A program made the position numbers and the translations under genes. Shown piece by piece: positions 31,840 to 43,369 of a stretch of DNA of 64,000 nucleotides. The notes beneath the pieces are model-generated. The model was given only the letters and a program-made list of their open reading frames with translations. It had not been told where the DNA came from and did no database searches. This DNA is from Chaetomium olivaceum (lineage: Eukaryota > Ascomycota > Sordariomycetes > Sordariales > Chaetomiaceae). The stretch covers positions 124,001-188,000 of the forward strand of contig JAYWVB010000049.1 of the NCBI GenBank assembly GCA_039881045.1. The letters run 5' to 3'. How positions within the stretch are numbered: position 1 is the stretch's first letter; the number at the start of each line of letters is the position of its first letter.

Positions 31840-32865
31840 ATGAAGACGCTCTCTCTTCTTGTTTATCTCGGCCTTCTCCAGACATGCCTCGGCAAGAAAT
31901 GCTACTATCCAGGCGGGGAGGAAGCTACAGACGACTACCCCTGTGATTCGGATGCCGAGCACAGCGCGTGTTGTGCTGGTGGTATACTGGGCAAGGCTTG
32001 TCTGGCGAACAAGCTCTGCTGGTCACCAGGCATGAGATTTGCCCGAGGATCATGTACAGATCCGTCCTTCAGATCCCCGGCTTGCCCCGACTACTGCACA
32101 CGTAAAGCACTCCTTACATTCTGCGCTCAGAGCAAGTGGTACTGATCCGAGAACATAGACAAGCCCGGCCGCGGGTGGGATATAGCTAACTGTGTCAATT
32201 CCACCGGGGTCGACACACTCTACTGTTGTGTTGGAATGGAGGGCTGTTGCGACCAAGGCATTGGCCGATTTCAACTCCTGCCGCCGCCTTCAAATACGTG
32301 GGCTATATGGAATAGTGATCAAGCACAATACGACGTCGTCACACCGCTTTCGACAGCGACATCTTCCGCTTCGATAAGCACAACAACTACCGGCTCGGAT
32401 ACGTCATCAACCGACGGTGTCGCCGCGTCAACCTCGGGGCCACAACAGCCCAAAGAAACCGGTGGATCAAGCCAATCAGGAGCAGACTCGTCCTCAGAAT
32501 CAAATGAATCAACGGGGTTAACCACTGCCGTCCAGGCGGGCATTGGTGTCGGCGCCGCGGTTGGTGCTATCCTCATCATGGCCGTGGTATATCTCGCCTG
32601 GAAGTTGAATAAGATGAAGAAGACATTGGCCGCGAACAACCAATGGCAAGCGGTGGCCGCATACCCGCCCACGGCGCCGTCCAGTGCCTATTACTCCCAG
32701 GACCCGCCTCCCAAACACGAGCTGCAAGGAGATCGGGCAACTCAGGAATTACAGGGTCAACATTATTTCGTTAACGGAGACGCCAGGCGCGCCGAGCTGT
32801 CGGCAACACCTTCGTTCAACTCTCCCGAGTCTCCTATAGTCCATCATCCGGCTGGGCGGCGATAA
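31840..32865 (+). CDS. Cys-rich single-pass membrane protein, cell-wall-sensor-like
   Basis: Exon 1 is 31840-32101, intron 32102-32158 (57 bp, GTAAAG, TACTGAT branch, ATAG) and exon 2 32159-32865, giving 322 aa. The intron removes an in-frame TGA at 32143 and is the reason for this model. Residues 1-18 are a signal peptide (MKTLSLLVYLGLLQTCLG). A Cys-rich ectodomain follows (CYYPGG, HSACCAGG, CPDYC, LYCCVGMEGCCDQG). Then comes a Ser/Thr-rich stalk, one membrane helix at about residues 212-234 (GIGVGAAVGAILIMAVVYLAWK) with a basic stop, and a cytoplasmic Pro/Tyr-containing tail. This architecture is that of fungal WSC/Mid2-like wall sensors, but no named domain is certain. Confidence 0.75.
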
Positions 32866-33037
32866 TAGTATGGGTAATGATCTTGACAGTATATAGTTGA
32901 TTTATATTTATACTTCGTACTTAGATATTGAGCGTGAGTGTCGGTAGAACGAATACTTGATTCAAACAGCACCCGCCCAAACTTTTAGGCTCGTGACTCA
33001 TTCACCCCCCAAACCCGCCATGCGTTTACGATGGCTG

Positions 33038-33513
33038 TGTAACAATTTGTGACGAACCTCTCCTGGACCTCGTCCTGTTAGGGTTCAGTCTGATTGAAGG
33101 TGTCTTGCAAAGGTACTAGGTTCGGTGCAGCCAAAAGGTGCACAACAAAGACTTGTCTCAACAGTAGGCTCTCGAGCTTGTAGCGAACTGTAGTTGTGAT
33201 TGCTAACTGGAGAACTCCCAGAGCTCTCCAGAACGAGTGACTATATACTATCTAATTCCTGGGTGCTCAGTGTGCTCAGTGTTTCTTCCTTTCTGAGGTC
33301 ACTGATCACACTGGTCACTTCCCTGTATTCCTGTGTTCTGATTGGCTATGCGTCCCTGTGCTCAGTGTGCTCAGTCTTCCGTCTTTCCCCGTTTCCCTGG
33401 TCACACTGAGCATCCTTCATTCTCATTTGATTGGTCCTTCGGAATGACTGGTTCGGGGCGTCCCGCGCCTCCGAGGTCCCACCTGTTGGCATATTCGTGA
33501 CACAATTCCTGGG
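33038..33513 (-). repeat. Possible retrotransposon LTR remnant with internal repeats
   Basis: Read on the minus strand this starts TGTCACGAATATGCC (33502) and ends near TTGTTACA (33038), as an LTR might (TG...CA). It has a TATATAG box-like stretch in the middle. GTGCTCAGTGTGCTCAGT occurs twice (about 33264 and 33357). The 10-mer AATTCCTGGG occurs at 33254-33263 and again at 33504-33513. No internal retroelement genes and no clear 5-bp target duplication were found, so a solo LTR or other decayed repeat are both possible. Confidence 0.35.
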
Positions 33514-33804
33514 CAATTACGAGAGCTTCAAAGCGCCGGGCAGCAAACAAAGGAGCTTGTGCCTGTTGAGGTTCTGCCATATTCTGTCCCGACTATAATC
33601 CCTTTGTTTGACGCTCGTGCCTCGCTGGCATCACGGGGTTCCATGGACTTGAACTACTAATAACGTGCTTATTTCCCCCAAATGAATATCTTAGTTTCAG
33701 ATCCAGTTCCTCGAAGTCGAATGTGATACTCCAGAGCAGAACTCAACGCTCTCAATATTCAAGCCCCCTTGGTGTTCAACAATACTCTTCTCACAGAAGG
33801 AGCC

Positions 33805-35031
33805 ATGACAATGTTCAAGAGCGGCCCAAAATACCGAGATGAGATTTTGAAGGTAACCTCCCAGACCTACATAAACACGAATATTATAAACCAATACCAA
33901 TAATATACGGAATAGATGATGTTCGTGGCTGGGGAAATATGGCAACCGGATGCCGAGACAACTACTATGGTCGAGAATATCGTTCGTGAGCAAGCAATGC
34001 ACATGGTAAGAGTCAACATACTCCAGCCCCCCCAAACCATAACGACAGCCATTTACTCCATCATGCAGTTGGCTGCAGCAGGAGACCTAGCAGCCCGCCG
34101 TGGGCAGGCTAGTTTCACGATAAACGACATAATCTTCCAAGTGCGAAACGACGCTGGGCGTCTTGCCAGGCTCCGTAACCACGTGCAGTGGAAGCAGATT
34201 CGCAAGAGCGCCAGGGTCAAAGATGACGAAGCCTCGGATGACCTTGACTTGGACGAGGTAGATGGCATAATTGAAGACGAAACCGGGGAGAGCGACACCG
34301 AAGCACCTGAAGCACCTGAACCGAACTCCGACCCTTCCACGCCCCAGTCTAAGAGAGACGGTAAAGCAATCCTGGCTAGTGGCCCTGAAGCCTCCATTTC
34401 GCCTCTTCCCTGGTCGATACTATCCATGTTCCCTCATGCGGCAGATATTCCTTCTCTGACCTCTCTGGATAATGACGACGAAATTGGGGGGGGAGGTCCA
34501 GACCCTTCTTCTGGCAACACAATCAATCCTTGGCTACTCGCCCGCCTCATGAGGAAAGACGAACGGACGCGGGCCATGACAGCGGAAGAGTACAAAACCT
34601 GGTCGGAATGCAGATCAGCGTCCTTCACCTACCGCAAGAAGAAAGTCTTCCGGGAGTGGTGCGGGTTGGGAGTTATTGCTGATCACAGGGCCAAAGACGA
34701 TGTAATAGAAATACTGGGCTTCCTGACCAGCGAGTGGGTGCAGACACTCACGGAGAGAGCTTTGGAGGTCCAGTGGCAAGAAACAAGAGACATGGAATTT
34801 ATGGGTCGGACTGGGTCGAAGAGAAAGCTTGATGATGGACCGTTTACACTGAAACACGACCAAGGGTGGAAGCTGGATAAGGGAACTGGCGAGGAATTAG
34901 TCCCAAGAAGCCCAATCCAGACACGGCATGTGAGACAGGCGTTTGGCACACTTCAACCTCCACTGAAGAGGTACACGGCCATGTTAAACGGATCGCAGTC
35001 AAGGCAACGGAAGAAGATGAGGATATTTTAA
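33805..35031 (+). CDS. SPT3: SAGA complex subunit Spt3
   Basis: A histone-fold subunit of SAGA that helps deliver TBP to promoters. Exon 1 is 33805-33852, intron 33853-33915 (63 bp), exon 2 33916-34005, intron 34006-34068 (63 bp, GTAAGA...GCAG) and exon 3 34069-35031, giving 366 aa. The N-terminal TFIID-18-type domain reads KYRDEILK|MMFVAGEIWQPDAETTTMVENIVREQ. It continues across the second intron as LAAARxG-like sequence, FTINDIIFQVRNDAGRLARLRNHVQWK. A second conserved block (WLLARLMRKDERTRAMTAEEY...CRSASFTYRKKKVFREWCG) is the C-terminal Spt3 fold. An acidic linker separates them. The second intron is stop-free, so exon 2 and 3 read through. The first exon start is the best ATG but is supported only by the fit to the domain. 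Confidence 0.92.
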
Positions 35032-35247
35032 AGGCAAGGCCATAACTTGAAACAGCTACATTGCTTTCAGCAAGTACAAACTAGATGCAGACCGACGTTC
35101 TATTCTGTGAACGCGTCTTCTAGCTCGCCCCCCAAACTCCGTGAGTGTCATGGCTAAGTGACTCATATCATGCATCCTACGTACACATTACCCCTATTAC
35201 CCCCTGATTCCCAAAACTCAAAACAATGCCGGCCTACCCACACTGCA

Positions 35248-38133
35248 TCAATCCTCATTGACCCTAAACAGCGCCAACGACATAGCATCCGCCAAGAAGG
35301 AATCATTCGGTTTCCTAACACTCAACAATCTCGTCAACCCACCATCCCCTCGACTCGAAGGCGACGACGAGCCCGGCGTCGCCGACGGAGTCGACCGTGG
35401 GTACCTCTCATCCCCACTACTCATATAATCCTCCCCATCACTAAAATAAGGGCTGTTCAAGGGCCCGTCCATCCCCGCCGTCGGCACAGTGAGCGTGCGT
35501 GAGTTGCTGAACCGTCTCGTGTGCTCCCGGCCAACGACATGGGGAGCGATCGCGGCGGCCGTTCCCGCTCCCGGAGGCATTCCGGACTGAGACAGGCGTC
35601 GGATCGCGTTGGTCGCGTTGCTCCGGCGGAGCGAGGCCTGCGACGAGGGAAGAGACCGGTTGCTTGCCACTTCGTTGAGGCTGAGGGTCTCGAGCTGGGC
35701 GACGGGTGCAACCGCGGGTACCTGCGGGGCCGAGCTGACGTACGCCGGGGGTGGCGGTGTCTCTGGCCGTGGGCTCTGACTGCGAGGGGGAAGAGGTGAT
35801 TTTGATCGCGGACGGGGTGCCTCAAACCGTGCGTTGGAAGTGGATGTGGATCGATCCCGACCGCGGGCAGAGTCTTTGCTCTTTTCATCTTTCACTAGGC
35901 TCCAGAGTTGCTGCAACCACTTGCGCTTCTCTTCGGGCCGCATAGAACGGATGGGCAAGACCTCGGCGCCTGCCATCTCGCGGGTAGGCCAGGGGAAGCT
36001 GACGGCCATTTCGCGTAGGGTTAGGCTATTGAGTTGGCGCAGGATGATGCGGATCTGGGCTTCGATATTGGATTCGTGGGGGAAGTACCAGTCGTGACGA
36101 AGCTCTAGACGGTCGGCAATCTGTGTCATAGCGCCAACCAACCTGAAAAGCATGTCAGTTGACATCTAGTCCGATCCGTGTAACCTAGCAGGGCAAACTC
36201 ACCATTCGATAGCAACCTCGTCCGGCACGCCATGTGCCTTCTTCAGCAACCAACCCAACATCTCGGGTGACCCAGACTGGTTCAAGATCGGGATACTACG
36301 CTTGTCGTGCTCGCGTCCCTGGAGCTTCATGATGAAGTCGTTGTATTCCTTCATGGCGCTGATTTGGAGGCCAGCGAACTTACCACTCCTCAGAGCGTGG
36401 CAGATCTCGTCACCCAAGGCAAGACCGGCCTTGATACCGCTGTTCAGTCCACGCCCGGGCCAAAAGTGCACAGTCATGGCCGCGTCACCAGCTACAGCAA
36501 CAAGAGCGTGCGGGCGAGCAACAAAGCGCGAATCCTCCAGGGGTAAGGGTTGCACACCCTCGCGCACCGCCTGGACCACGATGGGAATGCGCACCAAGTT
36601 GATCACCTCTTCCTCCTTGAATCCAAACAGCTTCAATCCGTCCTCGATGGACTTCCACAGCGGCGAGTTTCGATCCTCGGACGGCGCAAACACGCGACCG
36701 GGCTCAAACCCTTCCGGAATAGTCCCATCAGGACGACGGAAACAAGCCGGGCTGCCAAAGTGGATAGGCTTCCCATCAACACCCACCATCTTATCCCACT
36801 CCTCCTCGGTCAGCTGCATGTTTAGATAACCCCTCCCATCAAAGTCACTGGCATTCAGAAGGTACCGAGTCTGGCCCAGGGTCAAGAACATGTTGAGCGG
36901 CTGGGTCCAGGGCAGCCCCCCCTTGGCACCCCGATCAAACGCCAGACCAAGCGCGTAGCTCTTTCCGCGCTCCTTCTCATACCCGCGGAAGTAGTTCCCG
37001 CGCACCCACGACGCGGCGCCATCCGTGCCGAGAAGCACGTGGAAGTCGCCGCACTTCCCCGCCGCCAGCTCTTCCCGCGTGACACCCTCTGCGTGCAGGT
37101 GGATTAATCCGTGGAACTCGTCCGTCTGGCAGCGGCTCAGCAAGCGGTCCTCGACCTTGCGGATCTGGATATTTGCTGAGCCGGGCCACACTCGCTCGGG
37201 GTGGCCCTCAAACAAAGCCTCGAAGGAGCGGGGGGTGAGAAGGCTGGTGACCGAGTCCTGCAGGGTGACGACCTGGTCGCGCCGGCGGGCAGTGGGCGGA
37301 TAGTCGACGGTTCCCGTTTCGGTGACGACCCAGCGGCGCTCCCAGACGTGGACCTCGACTTTCCCCTGGCCCTTCTCGGCGAGGGAGATGGCCGACGCAA
37401 GGCCCGTGGGCCCGCCACCGATGATGCACACGCGCAGGCGGCCGGACGGGTACGGGTAGCGGACCATTTCGCCCGGCGGGGCGGGCTGGACGTCGCGGTG
37501 GAGAGTCGGGTCGAAGAAGAAGTCGAGAACGGCTCGGGACCGGTCGGTGAAGCCGCTCTGGGGCACGCGGGCCTTGATCAGCATGAAGCGGACCGCCTGC
37601 AGCAAAGGGGTGGCAGCGAAGTCGGCGTGCCGGTTGCCGTAGATGCGCATCTGGACTGCCCACGCGATGCCCGGGACCGTGCGGTTGGTCTCGTCGCCGA
37701 CGATGGCCCGCATTTCGGCCATCTTGGCCTGCCCGTCGATGACCATGACCGCCATGCGCAAGAGGAAAATGCGTGCCCGCTCCAACTCGGTGCGGTTCAC
37801 CTCCGGCCCTCCCCATGCTTCTTCGTACACTTTGGGGAATGAGATGGTGTCTAACGAGTTACCGAGGTCGGGAGTTGGTGGACTGCCTGCCACCGCTGGG
37901 ATGGGGGGTGATGTCGCCCGCGTTGTTTTGTCGCTGTGTCGGCGGAATCCGCGAAAGGCCCCGGATACGGAGCGCTTTTCGCCCGGCATTATGGTCGTTT
38001 TGGGTGGCTTTTGCTTCTTGAGGGGTGCAAAGAACGGTACACCCCGCGACTGAGGAGGGGAACCTGGTGACAAGAAGGCTTTCTGAGGGTCCGATGACCC
38101 GGTTAATGACCTAGGAGAGAGTATGCTGGGCAT
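35248..38133 (-). CDS. Large FAD-dependent monooxygenase-like protein
   Basis: Exon 1 is 38133-36203, intron 36202-36143 (60 bp, GTGAGT...TTCAG) and exon 2 36142-35248, giving 941 aa. Residues 1-100 are Ser/Pro/Lys-rich and probably disordered. A helical region follows. The Rossmann FAD motif is RVCIIGGGPTGLASAISLAEKG (near residue 240). The second FAD motif is VAVAGDAAMTVHFWPGRGLNSGIKAGLALGDE (near residue 565). Downstream is a helical region. The last about 180 residues are a Ser/Pro-rich tail. The core resembles aromatic-hydroxylase-type flavoproteins, but the long flanks are unusual. Substrate unknown. The open frame extends 15 codons upstream of ATG 38133 without an ATG. Confidence 0.78.
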
Positions 38134-39795
38134 ATTGAAGGGGGTACGGAAACAACAAAACAAATGATAAGGAAACAATAGCTGCTTCCAGTCAACCCAG
38201 GGCTAGAAGACCTGAATATCCTGGAACCTGAAAGGGAAAAGAAAAGAAACGTGAAACGGGGGACATTGGACGGAACCAGGTATTCAAAATAGAGAACACG
38301 AGGTTAGGCCCGAAAGTGGTAACTAACCTTAAATCAATAAACACGTTTACGAAGTACCGCTGCCTGACGTGGGCTGTGACTCCTCACTTCTGTGAGCCGT
38401 CGGCGTTCGAGGCCCAATATGATCGTTTGAGTGATGAAGGCAGTGTGATTGGCGTGCGGCTGGAGCTAGCGGTGGGAGATTCGCGAGTCAAATGTAAGGA
38501 AGTGAAAAATGTGGCTTGGGTCTCGAATGATGGAACAGGGGTGTCCTGACATTCACGATGCCATGCAAGTGATTTTCTGTTCCTCTGCCCAGGTTGTGAA
38601 ACCGGAAGGGGAAGGGGTGCGGCTTGTGGTTTCACAGCGGCTAGGCGCTGGGGAACCGTTGGACGACGAGAGTCCCGCCGGAGCGGCTCTGGGATGAGCC
38701 GTTGACAGAAAACACATGCAGGTCGCTCCAACACCCCCCTATAATGGGGCCTATTTTAGGTTGATTCAGACACACAAGAGCGGCTATGGTTCGCGTGATT
38801 CGTGTATTCTCTGTGCCTCGGGCATGCATACCTGACCTGCAGCTCCGCTAAGGTTGCTTCTCCACGAATTTCCACATGGCATTTGTGACTGACCAGTAAA
38901 TGGTGGCGGTGCCATGGGCGGGCAGCTGGGATTGCCCGCTTCCGTATTTGGATAATGCTGGGGTCTCTGTTGTCTGTCCTCTGCTGACTGGCCAAGCATC
39001 TCAAGCCTCTTTTCGTGCCAAGTGACTCGAGTCGGAGCACTGCCAGGGGATAGCGAGGCTGCCACACCAAGCCCCGGTATTCCGTGCGTCCCATAACCTG
39101 CTGGATTACGCCAGAACCAATAAGGCTTGGTTCAAGTCGAAATTGAGTATTCACTCTTCAGGATCACGTCTATCGCCCACTCACCCACTGTCGAAAGCAA
39201 GGTTTTGATCGACGAGGCGATCCCTCACACAAAGGAGGAACTCGACAAGGGCCAACTTAGAATACCGATCTCACTCGGCGGTCATCGAGTTGCAATGGGC
39301 TACTACTGGAGGAACCGCCGATTACAACCCTGACAAAATAAAACGAGACAGCGGCAGAGACTTATGATTTGGCTGTCCGTCAGTCCGTGTATAGAGTGGA
39401 TAGGGGTATTTTCATACCATAATCTCACGTTAGACTCGCGTCTGCATACCTACACTCGTGGAGGAGATATTGTAATTGTGTATGCTCCCGATCGACCGGG
39501 ATTAGGAACAGCTTTCAATGATTGGATTGCTCTTAGATACCTGGTAATCTTCATGAACACACGGATACCAAGTCGTTCTGAAAATCTGGCAGCCAGGGTT
39601 GTAACTGAATAGTCACCGAATGATCTCCCCCTTGCCATGAGTTCCCGACTCCTGAATGAACACTATCAAACTAGCTGCCCCCCTCATTCCATCCACCGTC
39701 TTCGTTACGCCTTTACAGATCACTTCTCAGTCTGCACTCACTGCCATGCTTTGGGCTCCACGTTTTCCGCTGACTACCCCTGACCAATACCCCCT
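38134..39795. other. Intergenic, no gene supported
   Basis: 1.66 kb. Short ORFs (for example 39364-39612 forward) have no recognised relatives. Contains the promoter of the monooxygenase gene; nothing else can be said. Confidence 0.5.
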
Positions 39796-40369
39796 TTAGT
39801 AAGCCGCGGACTTAACGTCGTATACCGTTGTACAACCGATCTTGTTGCACGCATCCGGGTCGCTGCACGGGAAGGATACCGTGGCGGTGGGCAGCGCCCC
39901 GTCGCACCCAACCGGCCGAGTCACAACCTGAGTAGTGGTGCATTGCGGCACCAAGCAGGATTTGCAGGCCGTCGCCGTGCGGGTCAGCGTCGGGCAGGTG
40001 ACGCACGGCTTGGTGACGGTGCTCGTCACACTGACCGTGTCGGTGACCTTGGACGTGCTGACGCTAGTCGAGACGCTGGTGCTAATGACGGTCGACGTGA
40101 CTGTCGTTTCGCTGATGTAGCTCTCCGTCTTGGTCAGGGTCTCTGTCTCTGTCTCTGTCTCCGTTGCCGTCGACGTCACAGTGATGGTTGGGAGGCCTGG
40201 CCGGCCCGTCCGGATGGTTGACGGCTGGAGCGTGACTTGGCCGAGAACGGCACTGCCACCGAGAGCCCCGTTAGCTCAGTTTCTGGTTTGTATGTGCATG
40301 CCTTTTCCACCAAAAGGCAGGGGATACATACCTGGTCAGGCCGAGAACGATAACAACTTGCGGCAGCAT
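39796..40369 (-). CDS. Small secreted Thr/Ser-rich Cys-containing protein
   Basis: Exon 1 is 40369-40332 (38 bp), intron 40331-40253 (79 bp, GTATGT, GAGCTAACG, GGCAG) and exon 2 40252-39796, giving 164 aa. Splicing joins MLPQVVIVLGLT to SAVLGQVTLQPS, making a typical signal peptide cut after about residue 17. Then comes a Thr/Ser/Glu-rich stretch with a TETETETE run from a (GAGACA)n microsatellite and several TSTVxST units, likely O-glycosylated. The C-terminal half has about ten Cys, including CVTC and CKSC pairs. No GPI signal is obvious at the end (VYDVKSAAY). It is probably a cell-wall or extracellular protein; no family recognised. Confidence 0.65.
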
Positions 40370-41324
40370 TTTGAATGTTTGAATTGCGTTTCTCGCGGTT
40401 GTCGGGTGGGCACCGAGTCAGAGATGTCTGGCAGTAGGCGACGATGTTGAGTTTTCAACGGAGGGTTGGTTCAGCTCTCATCGAGGTGAGGACATCGCGG
40501 AGCCCGAGGTCTTTTATCTCCCCCCAGGTCACAAAAGTTCCCTATCCCCGATTACCCCGGATTTACTGACTCCAGTAACCCTTTCGGCGGTGATCCTTGG
40601 CATTCGTGTTCAAGTGCCACTCTGTATATTGAGTTATCTATCACGGAGCATCTGTATTTGGGCGTGCAACCCCTAGTGGAACCAAAACTGCTCTCCAGGA
40701 TCGATAGTCGTGGATTATTGGGGGGCTTCCGCCTGTCCTGGTTCCTGGGACCATGCACAGTTTGGGCTTGCCTTCCTGGTCCAAATCGCAATTCGATTTT
40801 AAGGGAAGCCAATGGCATGTTGCTATCTTCAGTGTTCGACATAATGCAGGGTTATTTTATGTCGCAGCGACCCCTTGAATGGCGTGCCATTCAATTTGGC
40901 GGGTGAATTGGACTCGTCCAGTTCCCCGGAACTTACTTTTTAATTAATCAACAGCAGGCTATAAATATCGACGGACATGCCAACGCTAACCCATCCAAAC
41001 TTCAGCCACGGAAGGGCCCGACAAAATCTTCCCGTGTTTATGAGCTTGGCACAGAAACAGAACGACCGTGAACCCCAGAGTGTGTTCTTCGGCATCTTTC
41101 AATCGAGGTGGAGTTGCTGGACCAGTGGTTTGCATCCTCATATGGCAATTCTGTTGCTGAGACAGTTCTGACCTCACATCAGCCCTCGAACAAACTCATC
41201 GGCCGAGCCCATACCGTGGAAGAAACATCACCGAAGTCCGGTATGCCCGGCCCCCACCCGTTGCAAATGCCGAACGTCGTCTTCCCAATCTCCGCCCCCT
41301 TCTGAGTGCGCCCACTCTCGAGAC
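40370..41324. other. Intergenic, nothing recognised
   Basis: 0.95 kb holding the promoter of the Thr-rich protein gene and the 3' flank of the receptor-like gene. No repeat or RNA gene was seen. Confidence 0.5.
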
Positions 41325-42647
41325 TCAGCGGCTTCTCCCCGTCCATGTCGAGCCGGTCATTGTCACCAGATCCCGCCTAGGCTTGTTGTAGTAGTACACC
41401 TTCCTAGACGACCCTGTCGTGTTGTATGTCCCTCGCGATCTATTTTCGTTGATCCGAGTGTGACTCTCTCTCTCTGACCCCGTGGTACCGCGGACCAACA
41501 TACGCAACATTGGTACCGATGCGGCCATGATGGTGACAGCAGCCTCGGCGCTACCCCAAATAACCAACGTTACTCCATCGTCTAGTACCCGGTTAGACCC
41601 CATGAGCGTGCGCTAGATGCGGGAAGGATACTAAAGTTGAACTCACGAGGGAAATCTCGCCCTCCGAGCTCGGGGAGAGATGAACACTTGATGAACGCGG
41701 ACGCGGCGGCGCTGTTGTTTTGGGAGTTAGGAACGGGGGTTTTGTTCTTCTCTTCGGAACCAGGAGTCGCTTACAACACGCCCATGCTCATGGCCAACGC
41801 AACACCAATCTTCTCTTTGGTTCGCATGCGAAGACCCATGATAATCCCCCATGGAATAATAGCAAGTACTAGGTCCATAACCCCAGAGTATGCTACATTG
41901 TGATGCCGATGTAATTAGTGTGCTTTTCCACCATGCAAAGCGAAGACCGACCAACTCACCGCTCGTAAACACATTGTATGTTATGAGGACGTTGGGACTC
42001 CAACAGCTCCCCCGAATGAATGGGTGCCATGCCTTCTCCAGCGGCGTACATCGCACCCAAAAGAGCATGGCAGTGGTGCCTAGGAGCAAGTTCATGGACA
42101 CCAAGGCAAACCAGATGAAGACTCTCGTTTTGCCGTGGATCCCGTCCGAGATCATCAGCAGCGTGATGCCAAAAGAAGTCTTGCTCCACGCCGCGGCACA
42201 GATTGTCAGAGTAATAGTAATTTGACCGATCAAGTACATGTCGTTCAGATTCCGAAAGGGTATCTGCCACACATGCTTGCCATATCCTAGGTCGATGTCA
42301 ATATTGTTGCATATTGCGCTGCCGAGCAGAGCTAGCTAAGCCCAGCATCTAGCCGTCAGCCTTCCTTTTCTCTCCAGTATTCGACGGTTACGGGAACTCA
42401 CCCAAGCTGCTATGAGGAAGTAATCATCTGCATGCAGCCTCCGATGTCTGAGGATCTTGCAGTACAACCGCAGCAGCAGGAACACCAGCCCTGCCCCTAC
42501 AAGCAACCATACCGAAATCCTCGTCGTCGGTCCAAGGTCGTCAAACTGTCCCTGTACATGGAAGAAAGTTGGAAACGTTGAATTTCTTCCCCCGGCGCCG
42601 GCATTCGGGTTCTTGGATAAAGACCCTGGCGGGAAGGATGAGTTCAT
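41325..42647 (-). CDS. Pth11-like fungal rhodopsin-domain membrane protein
   Basis: Five exons: 42647-42402, 42335-41960, 41892-41775, 41711-41647 and 41581-41325. The four introns are 66, 67, 63 and 65 bp (GTGAGT or GTAAGC donors), giving 271 aa with phases that all fit. The joined protein shows the markers of the fungal integral-membrane (DUF/rhodopsin-type) family. These are RLYCKILRHRRLHADDYFLIAAW, NNIDIDLGYGKHVWQIP and AAAWSKTSFGITLL. Further on are MDLVLAIIPWGIIMGLRM, the KIGVALAMSMGV segment and VIWGSAEAAVTIMAASVPMLRML. The N-terminus is short and has no CFEM domain. Such proteins include the appressorium receptor Pth11; ligands are mostly unknown. The C-terminal tail is short and basic. 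Confidence 0.85.
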
Positions 42648-43369
42648 TATGGCGTCCTCCTAACACCGTATACAAGTTTCAGTACGTCGGGGTTGGGGTA
42701 AAAAGTATTTCAGTAGTCGAACCGCTTGACCGAGGAAGTTCTCCCGACATGGAATCAACTGGCGAGAACTGTCTGTGGCAGAGTGGTTTTCGGCTGGGAC
42801 GAACCCAACCATAAGTGATTTTCGGCCTCCAAAGAAATGCGCATTAATAACCCCCGATCATGATAACCAGAAAGACTACCTACCTGGTGATGTGCCGTCG
42901 ATCCGGGCGTTCTTGAAACGCCTCTACTAGTGCGGCTACTTGACCCAGGCTTGGTAGCAAATGCCATAAAACACTGAGAATGAAATTCAAGGTTTCAAAT
43001 AATACGTAGAAGTTTTTATGTAAATACCCAAGGGTCATGGTTTCAGTGTCAATGAAGACAGACAGACACCTTGTTTAATTATCTGTAAGTTCGTGAACGG
43101 AAGAGAGCGTGATAGCTTAAATAGAGCATTCTAAGCTCCGAAGGGGTTCTATTTGAAGGAATTCAACTGTTTAGGCGTACGCTGGTCTTGTAACATACGG
43201 AGCGGGATGCCCGGAACCGCCAGATCGCCCGAATGCATCGGGGTATGTCTGGCAGGTCGATCATACCGACCCGATACGATCAATGCACGCCATGTACCAG
43301 GTTATCGTTAGGACGAACCAAATATACTACAAATCGCAATGTCTATCCCACCTTTCTACAGGTCCATCA
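42648..43369. other. Intergenic, nothing recognised
   Basis: 722 bp between the receptor-like gene start and the stop of the acyl-CoA synthetase gene. No feature seen. Confidence 0.5.

Noticed and set aside
32143..32145. Stop-codon readthrough or pseudogene in the sensor-like gene
   Set aside because: A standard 57-bp intron removes the stop and preserves the Cys pattern.
39364..39612. 82-codon ORF between the monooxygenase and Thr-rich protein genes
   Set aside because: No family, no signal or intron context; likely chance.
35248..42647. A secondary-metabolite cluster around the FAD monooxygenase and receptor-like gene
   Set aside because: No PKS, NRPS, terpene synthase, P450 or pathway regulator is present nearby.
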